Positions 1-5,539 of a DNA stretch of 10,814 nt are shown in pieces (the first letter of the stretch is position 1; each line of letters begins with the position of its first letter). The stretch covers positions 1 to 10,814 of the forward strand of contig CACZRA010000127.1 in NCBI GenBank assembly GCA_902783395.1, written 5' to 3'. Source of the DNA: an uncultured Lachnospiraceae bacterium. Its GTDB lineage: Bacteria > Bacillota > Clostridia > Lachnospirales > Lachnospiraceae. Position numbers and translations under genes: made by a program. A model generated the notes under the pieces. That model made no database searches and had not been told where the DNA came from. It worked only from the letters and a program-made list of their open reading frames with translations.

Positions 1-1503
1 ACCTGCGGCAGGATCGGTATCCTTCATTATCCTGTAAGGACTGTATGAATAACCGACCCCTGCAGCGCAGGGCATATAGTGTGAGCCATAGTACGAACCC
101 GAGACCCTCTGTATAAGGAGCGCCATCTGTTCATCCCGCTTATCAAGCCCGCGCCTCTTGCGGTAATCAAGCGCAGACAGGCTCATTGAGCTGGCATACA
201 CGACCTTTATCGCATGCTCAAATTCATCCAGACGCTCTTCCAACGTGCCCCTGTTCCCACAGAATACCGATTCATACTTTCCTGCGAAAGCGTTCCCGAA
301 GCCATCCTCCAGTATGCTGCTTGAACGGATGATATATGGATCCTGTCCGTAATACTCGATGATCCTGACAAACTGATCGCGCATTGCCTCGGAAAAAGTT
401 CCGGCCATTATCCTGTCAGCAAATTCCTTCGCAAGATCAAAATATCCTTCCTCCGTCCTCTGGCGGATCCTTGTATCCCAGAGATTATTGTCAACGATGT
501 ATGTATAGTACATATCCGATCCGACGTAAAAGGAATCATGCGGTTCAAGCACGTCTGCGATATCCTCTTCCTTATTCCGGATTATAGCTCTTGCAAGGAG
601 CATGCCGCAGGCCTTGCCGCCTATCATCCCCGTACCGATCATGTGATCCCTTACGGCAAAATAGTCCTCGGGGGTGAAATGCTTCTTTACCATCTTCCTC
701 ATCTTATCGTCCCGTGTCATCATTATGTGACACATCTGCGTGCATTCCTCGGATATATCCATGCCGTTTTCTTTAAGAAGCTTAACCCTGTTGAAATACC
801 TGTCCCAGGAGTCTGAGTACTGTTCCTCAGAAGACCGCTGCGCCTGGCCGAGCGCCTGATAGAATCTGCTTGACCGTACCCCGTCAAGGATCGGACGGAA
901 CTCCCCGCTCCCGGGATCATATGTATGGGGCAGGAACATCGTTTCCGAGTTCCGGTTCCAGACCTTTTCCGGACGGACATAGATATTCTTATTATCCGAA
1001 TACACATCAAAGAAAAGCTGTGTTGTGTTCAGGATCTTATTCACTGCCTGTACGGAATGTTTCCCACGTATTATCGGGAAGAAAGCGACCGTATCCAGAA
1101 TAAACAGGAACGGACAGGTTACCCTGAAAAAGTTTCCCATCATAAGATCCGTTGCCCATGCCGTCTGGAGCTCCGACAGACAGTCGAAGACATAAAATGC
1201 ATCCTTTCCCTCTTTTTCTATCACGTTGTGGACATCCACAGTGAAATTCTCAAATCTGTGCGACAGCGGTATATGCACAGTCTTTATCTCCGGGCGTTCC
1301 TCTATCAGCGGCTCGTGGCTTGCAAACCTGAAATAGATTATATTCCGCTTATCCTCGATCGCCTGTTTTACATAGGGTTCCATAAAGATCTTAAACTGTG
1401 ACAGCTCCGTGACACGCCATACCACGTTATCTCCGAGCCTTATATTATCAACAGCCTTATCCATCTCCGGTATCCCGCTCTTTATCCTGTCGAATGCCGC
1501 CAT
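1..1503 (-). CDS. PEP/pyruvate-binding (PPDK_N) domain protein with degenerate KaiC-like N-terminus, partial
   Basis: The reading frame is open from an ATG at 1503 to the left edge of the window, giving 501 visible residues; the C-terminus is missing. A GGGGGG ribosome binding site lies at 1511-1516, 7 bases from the ATG. Residues about 1-230 resemble a RecA/KaiC-type fold (it opens with SGIPEMDKA, like the KaiC GIPxLD start), but no P-loop GxxxxGK[ST] is visible, so nucleotide binding there is doubtful. From about residue 285 it resembles the N-terminal ATP-binding domain of pyruvate phosphate dikinase/PEP synthase: GGK at 295-297, RSSS at 393-396 followed by EDGFGNAFAGKYES, and a later LIQRVSG...GVGYSYSP segment. 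Known PPDK_N domains phosphorylate a histidine domain or pyruvate; whether a phosphohistidine domain follows cannot be seen. Substrate unknown. It lies downstream of the macro-domain gene but is separated from it by a terminator. Confidence 0.82.
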   Translation of the reverse strand, partial: MAAFDRIKSGIPEMDKAVDNIRLGDNVVWRVTELSQFKIFMEPYVKQAIEDKRNIIYFRFASHEPLIEERPEIKTVHIPLSHRFENFTVDVHNVIEKEGKDAFYVFDCLSELQTAWATDLMMGNFFRVTCPFLFILDTVAFFPIIRGKHSVQAVNKILNTTQLFFDVYSDNKNIYVRPEKVWNRNSETMFLPHTYDPGSGEFRPILDGVRSSRFYQALGQAQRSSEEQYSDSWDRYFNRVKLLKENGMDISEECTQMCHIMMTRDDKMRKMVKKHFTPEDYFAVRDHMIGTGMIGGKACGMLLARAIIRNKEEDIADVLEPHDSFYVGSDMYYTYIVDNNLWDTRIRQRTEEGYFDLAKEFADRIMAGTFSEAMRDQFVRIIEYYGQDPYIIRSSSILEDGFGNAFAGKYESVFCGNRGTLEERLDEFEHAIKVVYASSMSLSALDYRKRRGLDKRDEQMALLIQRVSGSYYGSHYMPCAAGVGYSYSPYRIMKDTDPAAG

Positions 1504-1522
1504 ACTGAATCCCCCCTGACAA

Positions 1523-1528
1523 ATTGTA
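1523..1528 (-). promoter_or_regulatory. Weak possible -10 element for the PPDK_N gene
   Basis: TACAAT on the minus strand lies directly after the terminator T-tract and 19 bases before the ATG at 1503. No convincing -35 hexamer is found 16-18 bases upstream, where the terminator stem lies. If it is used, the 5' leader would be about 12 bases. Low certainty; read-through from the upstream operon is the alternative. Confidence 0.2.
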
Positions 1529-1529
1529 C

Positions 1530-1567
1530 AAAAAAAGCGTTCCACCCGGTATGGATGAAACGCCTTT
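1530..1567 (-). terminator. Rho-independent terminator after the macro-domain gene
   Basis: On the minus strand AAAGGCGTTTCATCC pairs with GGGTGGAACGCTTTT (a 15-bp stem including G-U pairs) around the loop ATACC, and the stem runs into seven T residues. It begins 56 bases after the macro-domain stop codon. It sits only about 26 bases before the start codon of the PPDK_N gene, so it could also act as an attenuator for that gene. Confidence 0.85.
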
Positions 1568-1623
1568 GTTTCCCTTGTTTATCAGTTGTAATCTTAGCAT
1601 TTTGCCCAGAATAAATCAAATTC

Positions 1624-2649
1624 CTAAGAAATGATGCAGGGCAGCCCGTGCTCTTCCAGCTGGATATCAAGCTCTATCATGTCATATATCTCATTCTCGA
1701 TAAAATAAGAGAATATGATGTCCGTCTTGTCGCACGGCGAAAGCGCATATCCTGCTCTTGCCAGCAGATCCTTCGACTCATCCAGATTCAACTTTGCTCC
1801 CACACACAGGCATAGCGCCGTCAGCTTCTGAGGATGGTAATCCACGTTATTCTTGATCTTGGAAAAGATCTTTTTGTCAACGATCGCCCTTTTGTAAACC
1901 TCCGCATTCTCCATTTTTTTGTTCCGGATCAGATACATCAGATACTGGGAGAATGTATCGGAAATATGACGCATGCGTTCTTCAAGCTTGCTCTCATGTA
2001 CTTCCTCGAAGTCGATATCCGCATCCGCATCCTCTATGGGTGCCATAGCCATGGCACCCATCATAGCCGGCGCTTCCCACGTCCTTCCTACGCCGTACTC
2101 TTCCCATTTTCTTTTCTCAACATAGTTCTGGTCAATGTACTCTTCCAGTTCAGGATAGATCCTCTGCCCCAGCGACTTTGCCTTATCATCAAACACCACC
2201 AGGCAGATTTCCATCTCATTATTCAGAAGGAATGCATTGATCTCATCCACGGCGATCCGCATACCCTCTTCCTTCGGATATCCGAATCCTCCTGTGGAGA
2301 TCAGCGGAAAAGCTACCGACCTTATCCCATATTCCTTTGCCAGCTGCAGGCTCTTCCTGTAGCACGAGCGGAGCTTCTCCTCCTCGCCCTCGCTGCCTCC
2401 CATGTATAACGGACTCACAGCATGGATAATATACTCCGCCTGCAGATTAAATCCGGGAGTGATAAACGCGTCTCCCTCGGGTACGACCCCGATCTTTTCC
2501 ATTCTGTATGCCAGAAGCTCATCGTACCCTGCCGCTTTATAAACAGCACTGTCGCATCCTGTCCCGACCGTAGGATGGTCATTTGCTGTATTCACAATGG
2601 CTTCCGTATTCATTTTCGTAATATCGTTACGAACGATCTTAAACGCCAC
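1624..2649 (-). CDS. Macro-domain (ADP-ribose-binding) protein with HTH-like C-terminal region
   Basis: 341 residues. The start is a GTG at 2649 with GGGAGG at 2657-2662, 7 bases away; the next Met (residue 13) would cut the first conserved strand. Residues 1 to about 175 form a macro domain: NDIT at 8-11, AIVNTAN at 17-23 with the conserved Asn pair, the VGTGCDSAVY loop at 28-37, and the second phosphate-binding loop PLISTGGFGYP at 115-125. Family members bind ADP-ribose and often remove it from proteins or hydrolyse O-acetyl-ADP-ribose. After a Met/Ala and acidic linker (about 190-225) comes a helical region of about 110 residues (about 230-341) that resembles lambda-repressor-like HTH modules of gut Clostridia (DKKIFSKIKNN...LNLDESKDLLARAGYAL). 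That assignment is by eye. The gene follows the ADP-ribosylglycohydrolase and ends before a terminator, so it is probably last in its operon. Cytoplasmic; no signal peptide. Confidence 0.88.
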   Translation of the reverse strand: MAFKIVRNDITKMNTEAIVNTANDHPTVGTGCDSAVYKAAGYDELLAYRMEKIGVVPEGDAFITPGFNLQAEYIIHAVSPLYMGGSEGEEEKLRSCYRKSLQLAKEYGIRSVAFPLISTGGFGYPKEEGMRIAVDEINAFLLNNEMEICLVVFDDKAKSLGQRIYPELEEYIDQNYVEKRKWEEYGVGRTWEAPAMMGAMAMAPIEDADADIDFEEVHESKLEERMRHISDTFSQYLMYLIRNKKMENAEVYKRAIVDKKIFSKIKNNVDYHPQKLTALCLCVGAKLNLDESKDLLARAGYALSPCDKTDIIFSYFIENEIYDMIELDIQLEEHGLPCIIS

Positions 2650-2746
2650 AGTGACGCCTCCCTTTACTCATCAACCCGATCAGAACATATGCCGTAGGCT
2701 TCTTATCCCTGTATTTTATCATATACTCCGGCAGGCGCATAATCAT
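2639..2746 (-). CDS. Possible 35-residue small protein between the DraG-type and macro genes
   Basis: Not recognised. The ORF starts with an ATG that overlaps the stop of the ADP-ribosylglycohydrolase gene as ATGA (2743-2746) and ends with TAA 11 bases inside the macro-domain gene, so the whole interval between the two larger genes is covered. The peptide is basic (LPEYMIKYRDKKPTAYVLIG followed by LMSKGRRHCGV) with one short hydrophobic stretch (AYVLIGLM). There is no clear Shine-Dalgarno of its own; translation would be by coupling. The macro gene's GGGAGG site lies inside it. It may be a real small protein, a coupling leader, or chance; a 35-codon frame is short enough to occur by chance. 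Confidence 0.4.
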   Translation of the reverse strand: MIMRLPEYMIKYRDKKPTAYVLIGLMSKGRRHCGV

Positions 2747-3546
2747 CTTCCATTATTAAAGCCCCTGCCGCCTTTCCAAATACTGTATAATCTGTCGTCC
2801 AGATAATGCCTCAGTATCTCATCATCCTTAAGTCCGGTGCCGCTATAGAACTCCTCGGCAACCGCTCCGCCTATGGCACAGAGCGTATCGCAATCACATT
2901 CCAGGCTGAATACATTCCGGATAAAGCTGATATATGAATCGCTCTCATAAAAGCACCTCATAGCCACCGGCACGCTGGTCATGCAGGTCACATCCCAGGA
3001 ATAATGCTCCCGGAGATACCAGATATCCTTATCAATGCTGAACTTATATTTATCCGACGGATACTGTGATATCACATAGTCATATATCTCATCCTTCGAC
3101 TTTCCATGTCTCGCCATCCATATGCATACAGCGGTCGTCACTGCTCCCTTGATCCCCTCCGGATGGTTATGGGAAACAGCAGCTGTCCTCTCCGCCTCCC
3201 TTATCACTTCATCAGGATCATCAAAATGCTCACCAATATAAGAAACCCTCATAGCGGACCCATTCCCGAAGCTGTTGTAAGGCCTTGGTTCTTCGCAGAA
3301 TATCCACTGGTAGAAATGTCCGCCGTACCCGCAGTCAGGGTACATGGCTCCTATCCGCCTCATCTCATCCTGATAATCAAACCCGTTATCTACCGCGCTC
3401 TTTATCGCAAGGCTCATTACAGAATCATCCGTGAACATGCATTTCTCTGTATAAAGCTCACAGCTCTTCCAGTCCAGATCCTTCGGCCTGTCGAATTCAT
3501 ACTGTGATCCTGCTATATCTCCCAGTACTGCTCCTGTTATTCCCAT
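2743..3546 (-). CDS. ADP-ribosylglycohydrolase (DraG/ARH-like) family protein
   Basis: 267 residues; ATG at 3546 with GGGAGG at 3555-3560, 8 bases upstream and directly abutting the stop of the VWA gene. The DraG/ARH hallmarks are in order: GAVLGDIAGS at 5-14, the metal-binding TDDS at 39-42, GNGSAMR at 94-100, SHNHPEGIKGA at 125-135, and the C-terminal metal site ECDCDTLCAIGGAVAE at 216-231 (D218, D220, T221; the usual form is GGDTDT). Family enzymes are dinuclear Mg/Mn hydrolases that release ADP-ribose from modified arginine or related linkages, or hydrolyse ADP-ribosyl metabolites. The spacing shows an operon with the VWA gene; with the macro protein downstream, two ADP-ribose-handling proteins sit side by side. 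Target unknown; no ADP-ribosyltransferase is visible in the window. Confidence 0.9.
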   Translation of the reverse strand: MGITGAVLGDIAGSQYEFDRPKDLDWKSCELYTEKCMFTDDSVMSLAIKSAVDNGFDYQDEMRRIGAMYPDCGYGGHFYQWIFCEEPRPYNSFGNGSAMRVSYIGEHFDDPDEVIREAERTAAVSHNHPEGIKGAVTTAVCIWMARHGKSKDEIYDYVISQYPSDKYKFSIDKDIWYLREHYSWDVTCMTSVPVAMRCFYESDSYISFIRNVFSLECDCDTLCAIGGAVAEEFYSGTGLKDDEILRHYLDDRLYSIWKGGRGFNNGR

Positions 3547-3560
3547 GATAGTATCCTCCC

Positions 3561-4475
3561 TTATTTCACCCCTTTAGCTGCCATTTTAGCTATTCTCTTA
3601 GCCTTTGATTCATTCTGACGTACCCTTCCGTCTGTTGTATTGAAAGCCCTGGCTACTTCTTCATATGTGTGCCTGCTCTCACCGTCAAGCCCGTACAGCA
3701 TCTTCATCATGTTCCTGAGCCTTTCTGTCATTTCCGGCAATGCAGTCTCTATCTCTGCAAGATTCACTTTCCTGTAATCAGGGACTGTGGTATCGATCTG
3801 CGAGAATTGTACATATTCCTCATAATCTTCCCTGATCTCATCCAGGCTTTCATCTGTCTCAAACGCCTGCGTCATATCTGCTGCCGACCCGGATCTTCTC
3901 GCAAGACTTACCATCTTCGACATCACCCCGTAGTTAAGCTCGGCTCCATCTGCATCATTCTCGTATCGTACTGCCCTGTTCGCGGCAACTCCAAATCTCC
4001 CGGCTACATCTATGGCATCAATATTTGCTCCGAGAAATATGAACTCCCAGCCCTTTTTCTTTTTCTTCTTCTCGACCATCTTTCTGACCTTATCATAGGA
4101 GTACTGCTTGCTGGCATTCTCCATTCCGTCAGTCGTTATTATAAACAGAGTCTTTTCCGGCTTCTCTTCTTCGGGAAGCTCCTTCTGTACCTGCCCTATG
4201 TGATGGATCGCCCCGCCGACAGCATCCAGAAGAGCCGTGCATCCCCTGACATAATACTCTTTTTCCGTGATAGGCTTGATATCAACTATAGATTTCCTGT
4301 CATAAAGGACATCTGCCCGGTCATCAAACAGTACCGTGGACATCACTGCCTCTCCCTCTTCCTTCTTCTGCTTATCAAGCATGGAATTGTATCCGCCTAT
4401 AGTATCCGCTTCAAGCCCGGACATGGACCCGCTCCTGTCAAGAATAAAAACGATTTCTGTCAACCCTTTACGCAT
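3561..4475 (-). CDS. VWA-domain protein with sigma-70 region 4-like C-terminus
   Basis: 304 residues from the ATG at 4475. This start is chosen over an upstream in-frame ATG at 4520 because AGGAGG lies at 4485-4490, inside that extension and 9 bases from 4475, and because the VWA strand begins right after (MRKGLTEIVFILDRSGSM). The MIDAS metal site is complete: DRSGS at 13-17, T80 in RGCTAL, D116 in TTDG. A lysine run at 136-141 precedes GWEFIFLGAN. Residues about 245-297 match the pattern of sigma-70 region 4: LPEMTERLRNMMKMLYGLDG (compare LxxREREVLxLRYGLDG), then TYEEVARAFNTTDGRVRQNE (compare TLEEIGxxFxVTRERIRQIE) and SKAKRIAK. VWA domains mediate metal-dependent protein binding; region 4 binds -35 DNA or the RNA polymerase beta flap. 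The combination suggests a transcription-linked adaptor, which is inference. First gene of the operon with the DraG-type enzyme (14-base gap). Confidence 0.88.
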   Translation of the reverse strand: MRKGLTEIVFILDRSGSMSGLEADTIGGYNSMLDKQKKEEGEAVMSTVLFDDRADVLYDRKSIVDIKPITEKEYYVRGCTALLDAVGGAIHHIGQVQKELPEEEKPEKTLFIITTDGMENASKQYSYDKVRKMVEKKKKKKGWEFIFLGANIDAIDVAGRFGVAANRAVRYENDADGAELNYGVMSKMVSLARRSGSAADMTQAFETDESLDEIREDYEEYVQFSQIDTTVPDYRKVNLAEIETALPEMTERLRNMMKMLYGLDGESRHTYEEVARAFNTTDGRVRQNESKAKRIAKMAAKGVK

Positions 4476-4484
4476 AATGGTCAT

Positions 4485-4490
4485 CCTCCT
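4485..4490 (-). promoter_or_regulatory. Ribosome binding site that fixes the VWA start
   Basis: A perfect AGGAGG on the minus strand, 9 bases before the ATG at 4475. It lies within the extra 45 bases of the longer in-frame ORF (ATG at 4520), which has no comparable site, so the shorter protein is preferred. Confidence 0.8.
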
Positions 4491-4543
4491 TTTCTTTTGC
4501 ATCTGTGATGCTGCTTCCATGGTGCTCCGTAGATGTTGAGGCC

Positions 4544-4549
4544 ATTATA
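4544..4549 (-). promoter_or_regulatory. Putative -10 element of the VWA operon
   Basis: A perfect TATAAT on the minus strand. No good -35 hexamer is seen 16-18 bases upstream, so an activator may be needed. The inferred start point near 4537 gives a leader of about 60 bases. The 19-base hairpin at 4570-4588 lies at the position where upstream regulatory contacts would be expected. Confidence 0.45.
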
Positions 4550-4569
4550 CGTTAAGTGATTTAGAATAC

Positions 4570-4588
4570 GGTCGCTTTAGAAGCGACC
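4570..4588. other. Perfect 8-bp-stem hairpin
   Basis: GGTCGCTT, loop TAG, AAGCGACC, followed on the plus strand by TTTTAG. It resembles a short terminator, but no plus-strand gene lies upstream to terminate. It could be an operator or an RNA element for either divergent transcript. Confidence 0.5.
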
Positions 4589-4616
4589 TTTTAGCTGGAT
4601 AGCAACATAGTAAAAC

Positions 4617-4646
4617 ACTTTGCGCCTGCCAGCGTATCGTGATATA
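4617..4646 (+). repeat. 30-bp direct repeat, copy 1 (promoter-like with altered -10)
   Basis: Identical over 30 bases to 4699-4728. It contains TTGCGC at 4620-4625, a 17-base spacer ending in TGA, and a hexamer TATATC at 4643-4648 whose last two bases fall outside the identity. The -10 is therefore degenerate compared with the TATAAT of copy 2. A hairpin follows at once. Confidence 0.85.
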
Positions 4647-4647
4647 T

Positions 4648-4673
4648 CAAAAACGTCCCTTTGGACGTTTTTG
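4648..4673. terminator. Terminator-like hairpin between the two repeat copies
   Basis: An 11-bp perfect stem CAAAAACGTCC / GGACGTTTTTG around the loop CTTT. Because the stem carries A5 and T5 it has a T-tract on both strands and may work in both directions. It lies just after the copy 1 promoter-like unit and before the real hup promoter, so it could shield hup from transcription arriving from the left. Confidence 0.6.
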
Positions 4674-4698
4674 GGCACCTGCTATATTTCAGGGAAAA

Positions 4699-4728
4699 AC
4701 TTTGCGCCTGCCAGCGTATCGTGATATA
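4699..4728 (+). repeat. 30-bp direct repeat, copy 2 (part of hup promoter)
   Basis: Exact match to 4617-4646, 82 bases downstream of it. Here the repeat runs into a consensus -10. Confidence 0.85.
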
Positions 4729-4730
4729 AT
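4702..4730 (+). promoter_or_regulatory. hup promoter (-35 TTGCGC, extended -10 TGATATAAT)
   Basis: TTGCGC at 4702-4707, a 17-base spacer, TATAAT at 4725-4730 preceded by TG-N. The predicted start is near 4737, which leaves a leader of about 53 bases containing a CCCC/GGGG hairpin (4753-4765) and the ribosome binding site AAAGGAGAGG before the ATG at 4790. Confidence 0.75.
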
Positions 4731-4789
4731 ACCGCACGTTGTTACATATTATCCCCGTTTTGGGGCAGAAATAAAGGAGAGGAATCAAC

Positions 4790-5068
4790 ATGAACAAGAC
4801 AGAATTAGTAGAGGCAATGGCTAAGAAGGCTGATCTTTCAAAGAAGGATGCTGAGGCAGCACTTAAGGCTTTCACGGATACCGTAGGTGCACAGCTTAAG
4901 AAGGGCGACAAGATCCAGCTCGTAGGCTTCGGTACATTCGAGGTAGCAAAGAGGGCAGCAAGGACAGGTAAGAACCCTCAGACAGGCGAGGCTATCAAGA
5001 TCGCTGCATCAAAGGCTCCTAAGTTCAAGGCCGGCAAGGCTCTTAAGGATCTCGTAAACAAGAAGTAA
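4790..5068 (+). CDS. hup: HU family DNA-binding protein
   Basis: 92 residues, the normal HU length. The bacterial HU/IHF signature is present at about 46-67 (GFGTFEVAKRAARTGKNPQT then GE), preceded by the helical dimerisation part (MNKTELVEAMAKKADLSKKD) and followed by KIAASKAPKFKAGKALKDLV. HU forms dimers that bend and compact DNA without strong sequence preference, in the nucleoid. An AAAGGAGAGG site precedes the ATG and a consensus-like extended -10 promoter lies upstream, consistent with high expression. The H1-like gene begins 19 bases after the stop, so the two nucleoid proteins are probably co-transcribed. Confidence 0.97.
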   Translation: MNKTELVEAMAKKADLSKKDAEAALKAFTDTVGAQLKKGDKIQLVGFGTFEVAKRAARTGKNPQTGEAIKIAASKAPKFKAGKALKDLVNKK

Positions 5069-5087
5069 TCTACAAGGAGAATAAAGG

Positions 5088-5429
5088 ATGGCAGCTAAGA
5101 AAACTACAAAGGCAGTATCGGCAGCTAAAAAAGCTACGGCAGCCGCAAAGAAAGCAGCACCGGTAGTAAAGAAGGTTGCAGCGACCAAAGCGGCAAAGAC
5201 GGCAACAAAGACAGTCGCAAAGAAAGCGGTCAAGGGAGCAGCGGCAGCTGCAGTTGCTAAAAAGGCAGTATCGGCTGCTAAAGCAGATACAAAGAAAAAG
5301 ACAGCCACGAAGACATCATCTGCAAAGACAGCTAAAGATGATAAGCAGAAGGAGGAGATCAAGGCTCTTAAGGCCAGGGTCAGGGAACTTGAAAAGAAAC
5401 TGTCGAAGATACAGGAAATGACTAAATAA
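5088..5429 (+). CDS. Histone H1-like Lys/Ala-rich protein with C-terminal coiled coil
   Basis: 113 residues; AAGGAGA ends 7 bases before the ATG. By count 32 residues are Lys and 33 are Ala, and there is no Phe, Tyr or Trp. Residues 1 to about 83 are low-complexity AAKK-type repeats, like eukaryotic H1 tails and bacterial H1-like proteins, and are expected to be disordered and bind DNA by charge. Residues about 88-111 break the pattern: I91, L94, V98, L101, L105 and I108 sit at the a/d positions of a heptad repeat (IKALKARVRELEKKLSKIQE), predicting a short coiled coil. It would thus be a self-associating DNA-bridging protein; this is inference. It lies in one operon with HU and before a terminator. 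Homology by sequence alone is hard to prove for low-complexity proteins. Confidence 0.85.
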   Translation: MAAKKTTKAVSAAKKATAAAKKAAPVVKKVAATKAAKTATKTVAKKAVKGAAAAAVAKKAVSAAKADTKKKTATKTSSAKTAKDDKQKEEIKALKARVRELEKKLSKIQEMTK

Positions 5430-5468
5430 TCCTGCAAGCAAGAAGTAATTTACATTAGTATATTTAAC

Positions 5469-5501
5469 GACCCCGGACATGATCTGTTCCGGGGTCTTCT
5501 T
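5469..5501 (+). terminator. Rho-independent terminator of the hup/H1-like operon
   Basis: A perfect 9-bp GC-rich stem GACCCCGGA (5469-5477) / TCCGGGGTC (5488-5496) with a 10-base loop, followed by TTCTT. It lies 39 bases after the H1-like stop, between two convergent genes. The minus-strand side lacks a good T-run, so it mainly serves the plus strand. Confidence 0.8.
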
Positions 5502-5539
5502 ACAACAAAGAATCTTGGCAGATGCAGAGAACGTGCAGG

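Larger units (their letters stand above)
4476..4789. other. 314-bp divergent intergenic region (VWA operon / hup)
   Basis: No protein gene is supported here; frames that cross it have no ribosome binding site and no family resemblance. From left to right it holds the VWA leader and -10 (to 4549), a hairpin (4570-4588), copy 1 of a 30-bp direct repeat (4617-4646), a terminator-like hairpin (4648-4673), copy 2 of the repeat containing the hup promoter (4699-4728), a small CCCC/GGGG stem in the hup leader (4753-4765), and the hup ribosome binding site. Confidence 0.8.

Noticed and set aside
384..1401. Several open frames on the plus strand and one in another minus frame (about 384-1401)
   Set aside because: They lie opposite or within the long minus-strand PPDK_N frame, have no ribosome binding sites or domain features, and their composition is that of an antisense shadow.
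2038..2059. Perfect 9-bp inverted repeat GGGTGCCAT / ATGGCACCC inside the macro gene
   Set aside because: It lies in codons for the Met-Gly-Ala-Met-Ala linker and is explained by that repeated composition; there is no T-tract or other sign of regulation.
3669..4508. 279-codon plus-strand frame opposite the VWA gene
   Set aside because: The minus strand encodes a complete VWA domain with MIDAS residues and a perfect ribosome binding site; the plus frame shows no recognisable motif.
4617..4728. Two-copy 30-bp repeat as a CRISPR remnant
   Set aside because: Only two copies, with a promoter-like core and a hairpin in the spacer, and no cas genes; a promoter duplication explains it better.
4591..4911. 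106-codon minus-strand frame across the hup promoter
   Set aside because: It runs through the promoter repeats and the antisense of hup and has no ribosome binding site or family resemblance.
5176..5421. Arg/Gln-rich frame inside the H1-like gene, and an Ala/Phe-rich antisense frame at 5009-5437
   Set aside because: Both follow automatically from the repeated AAG/GCA codons of the Lys/Ala-rich gene, which has the ribosome binding site.
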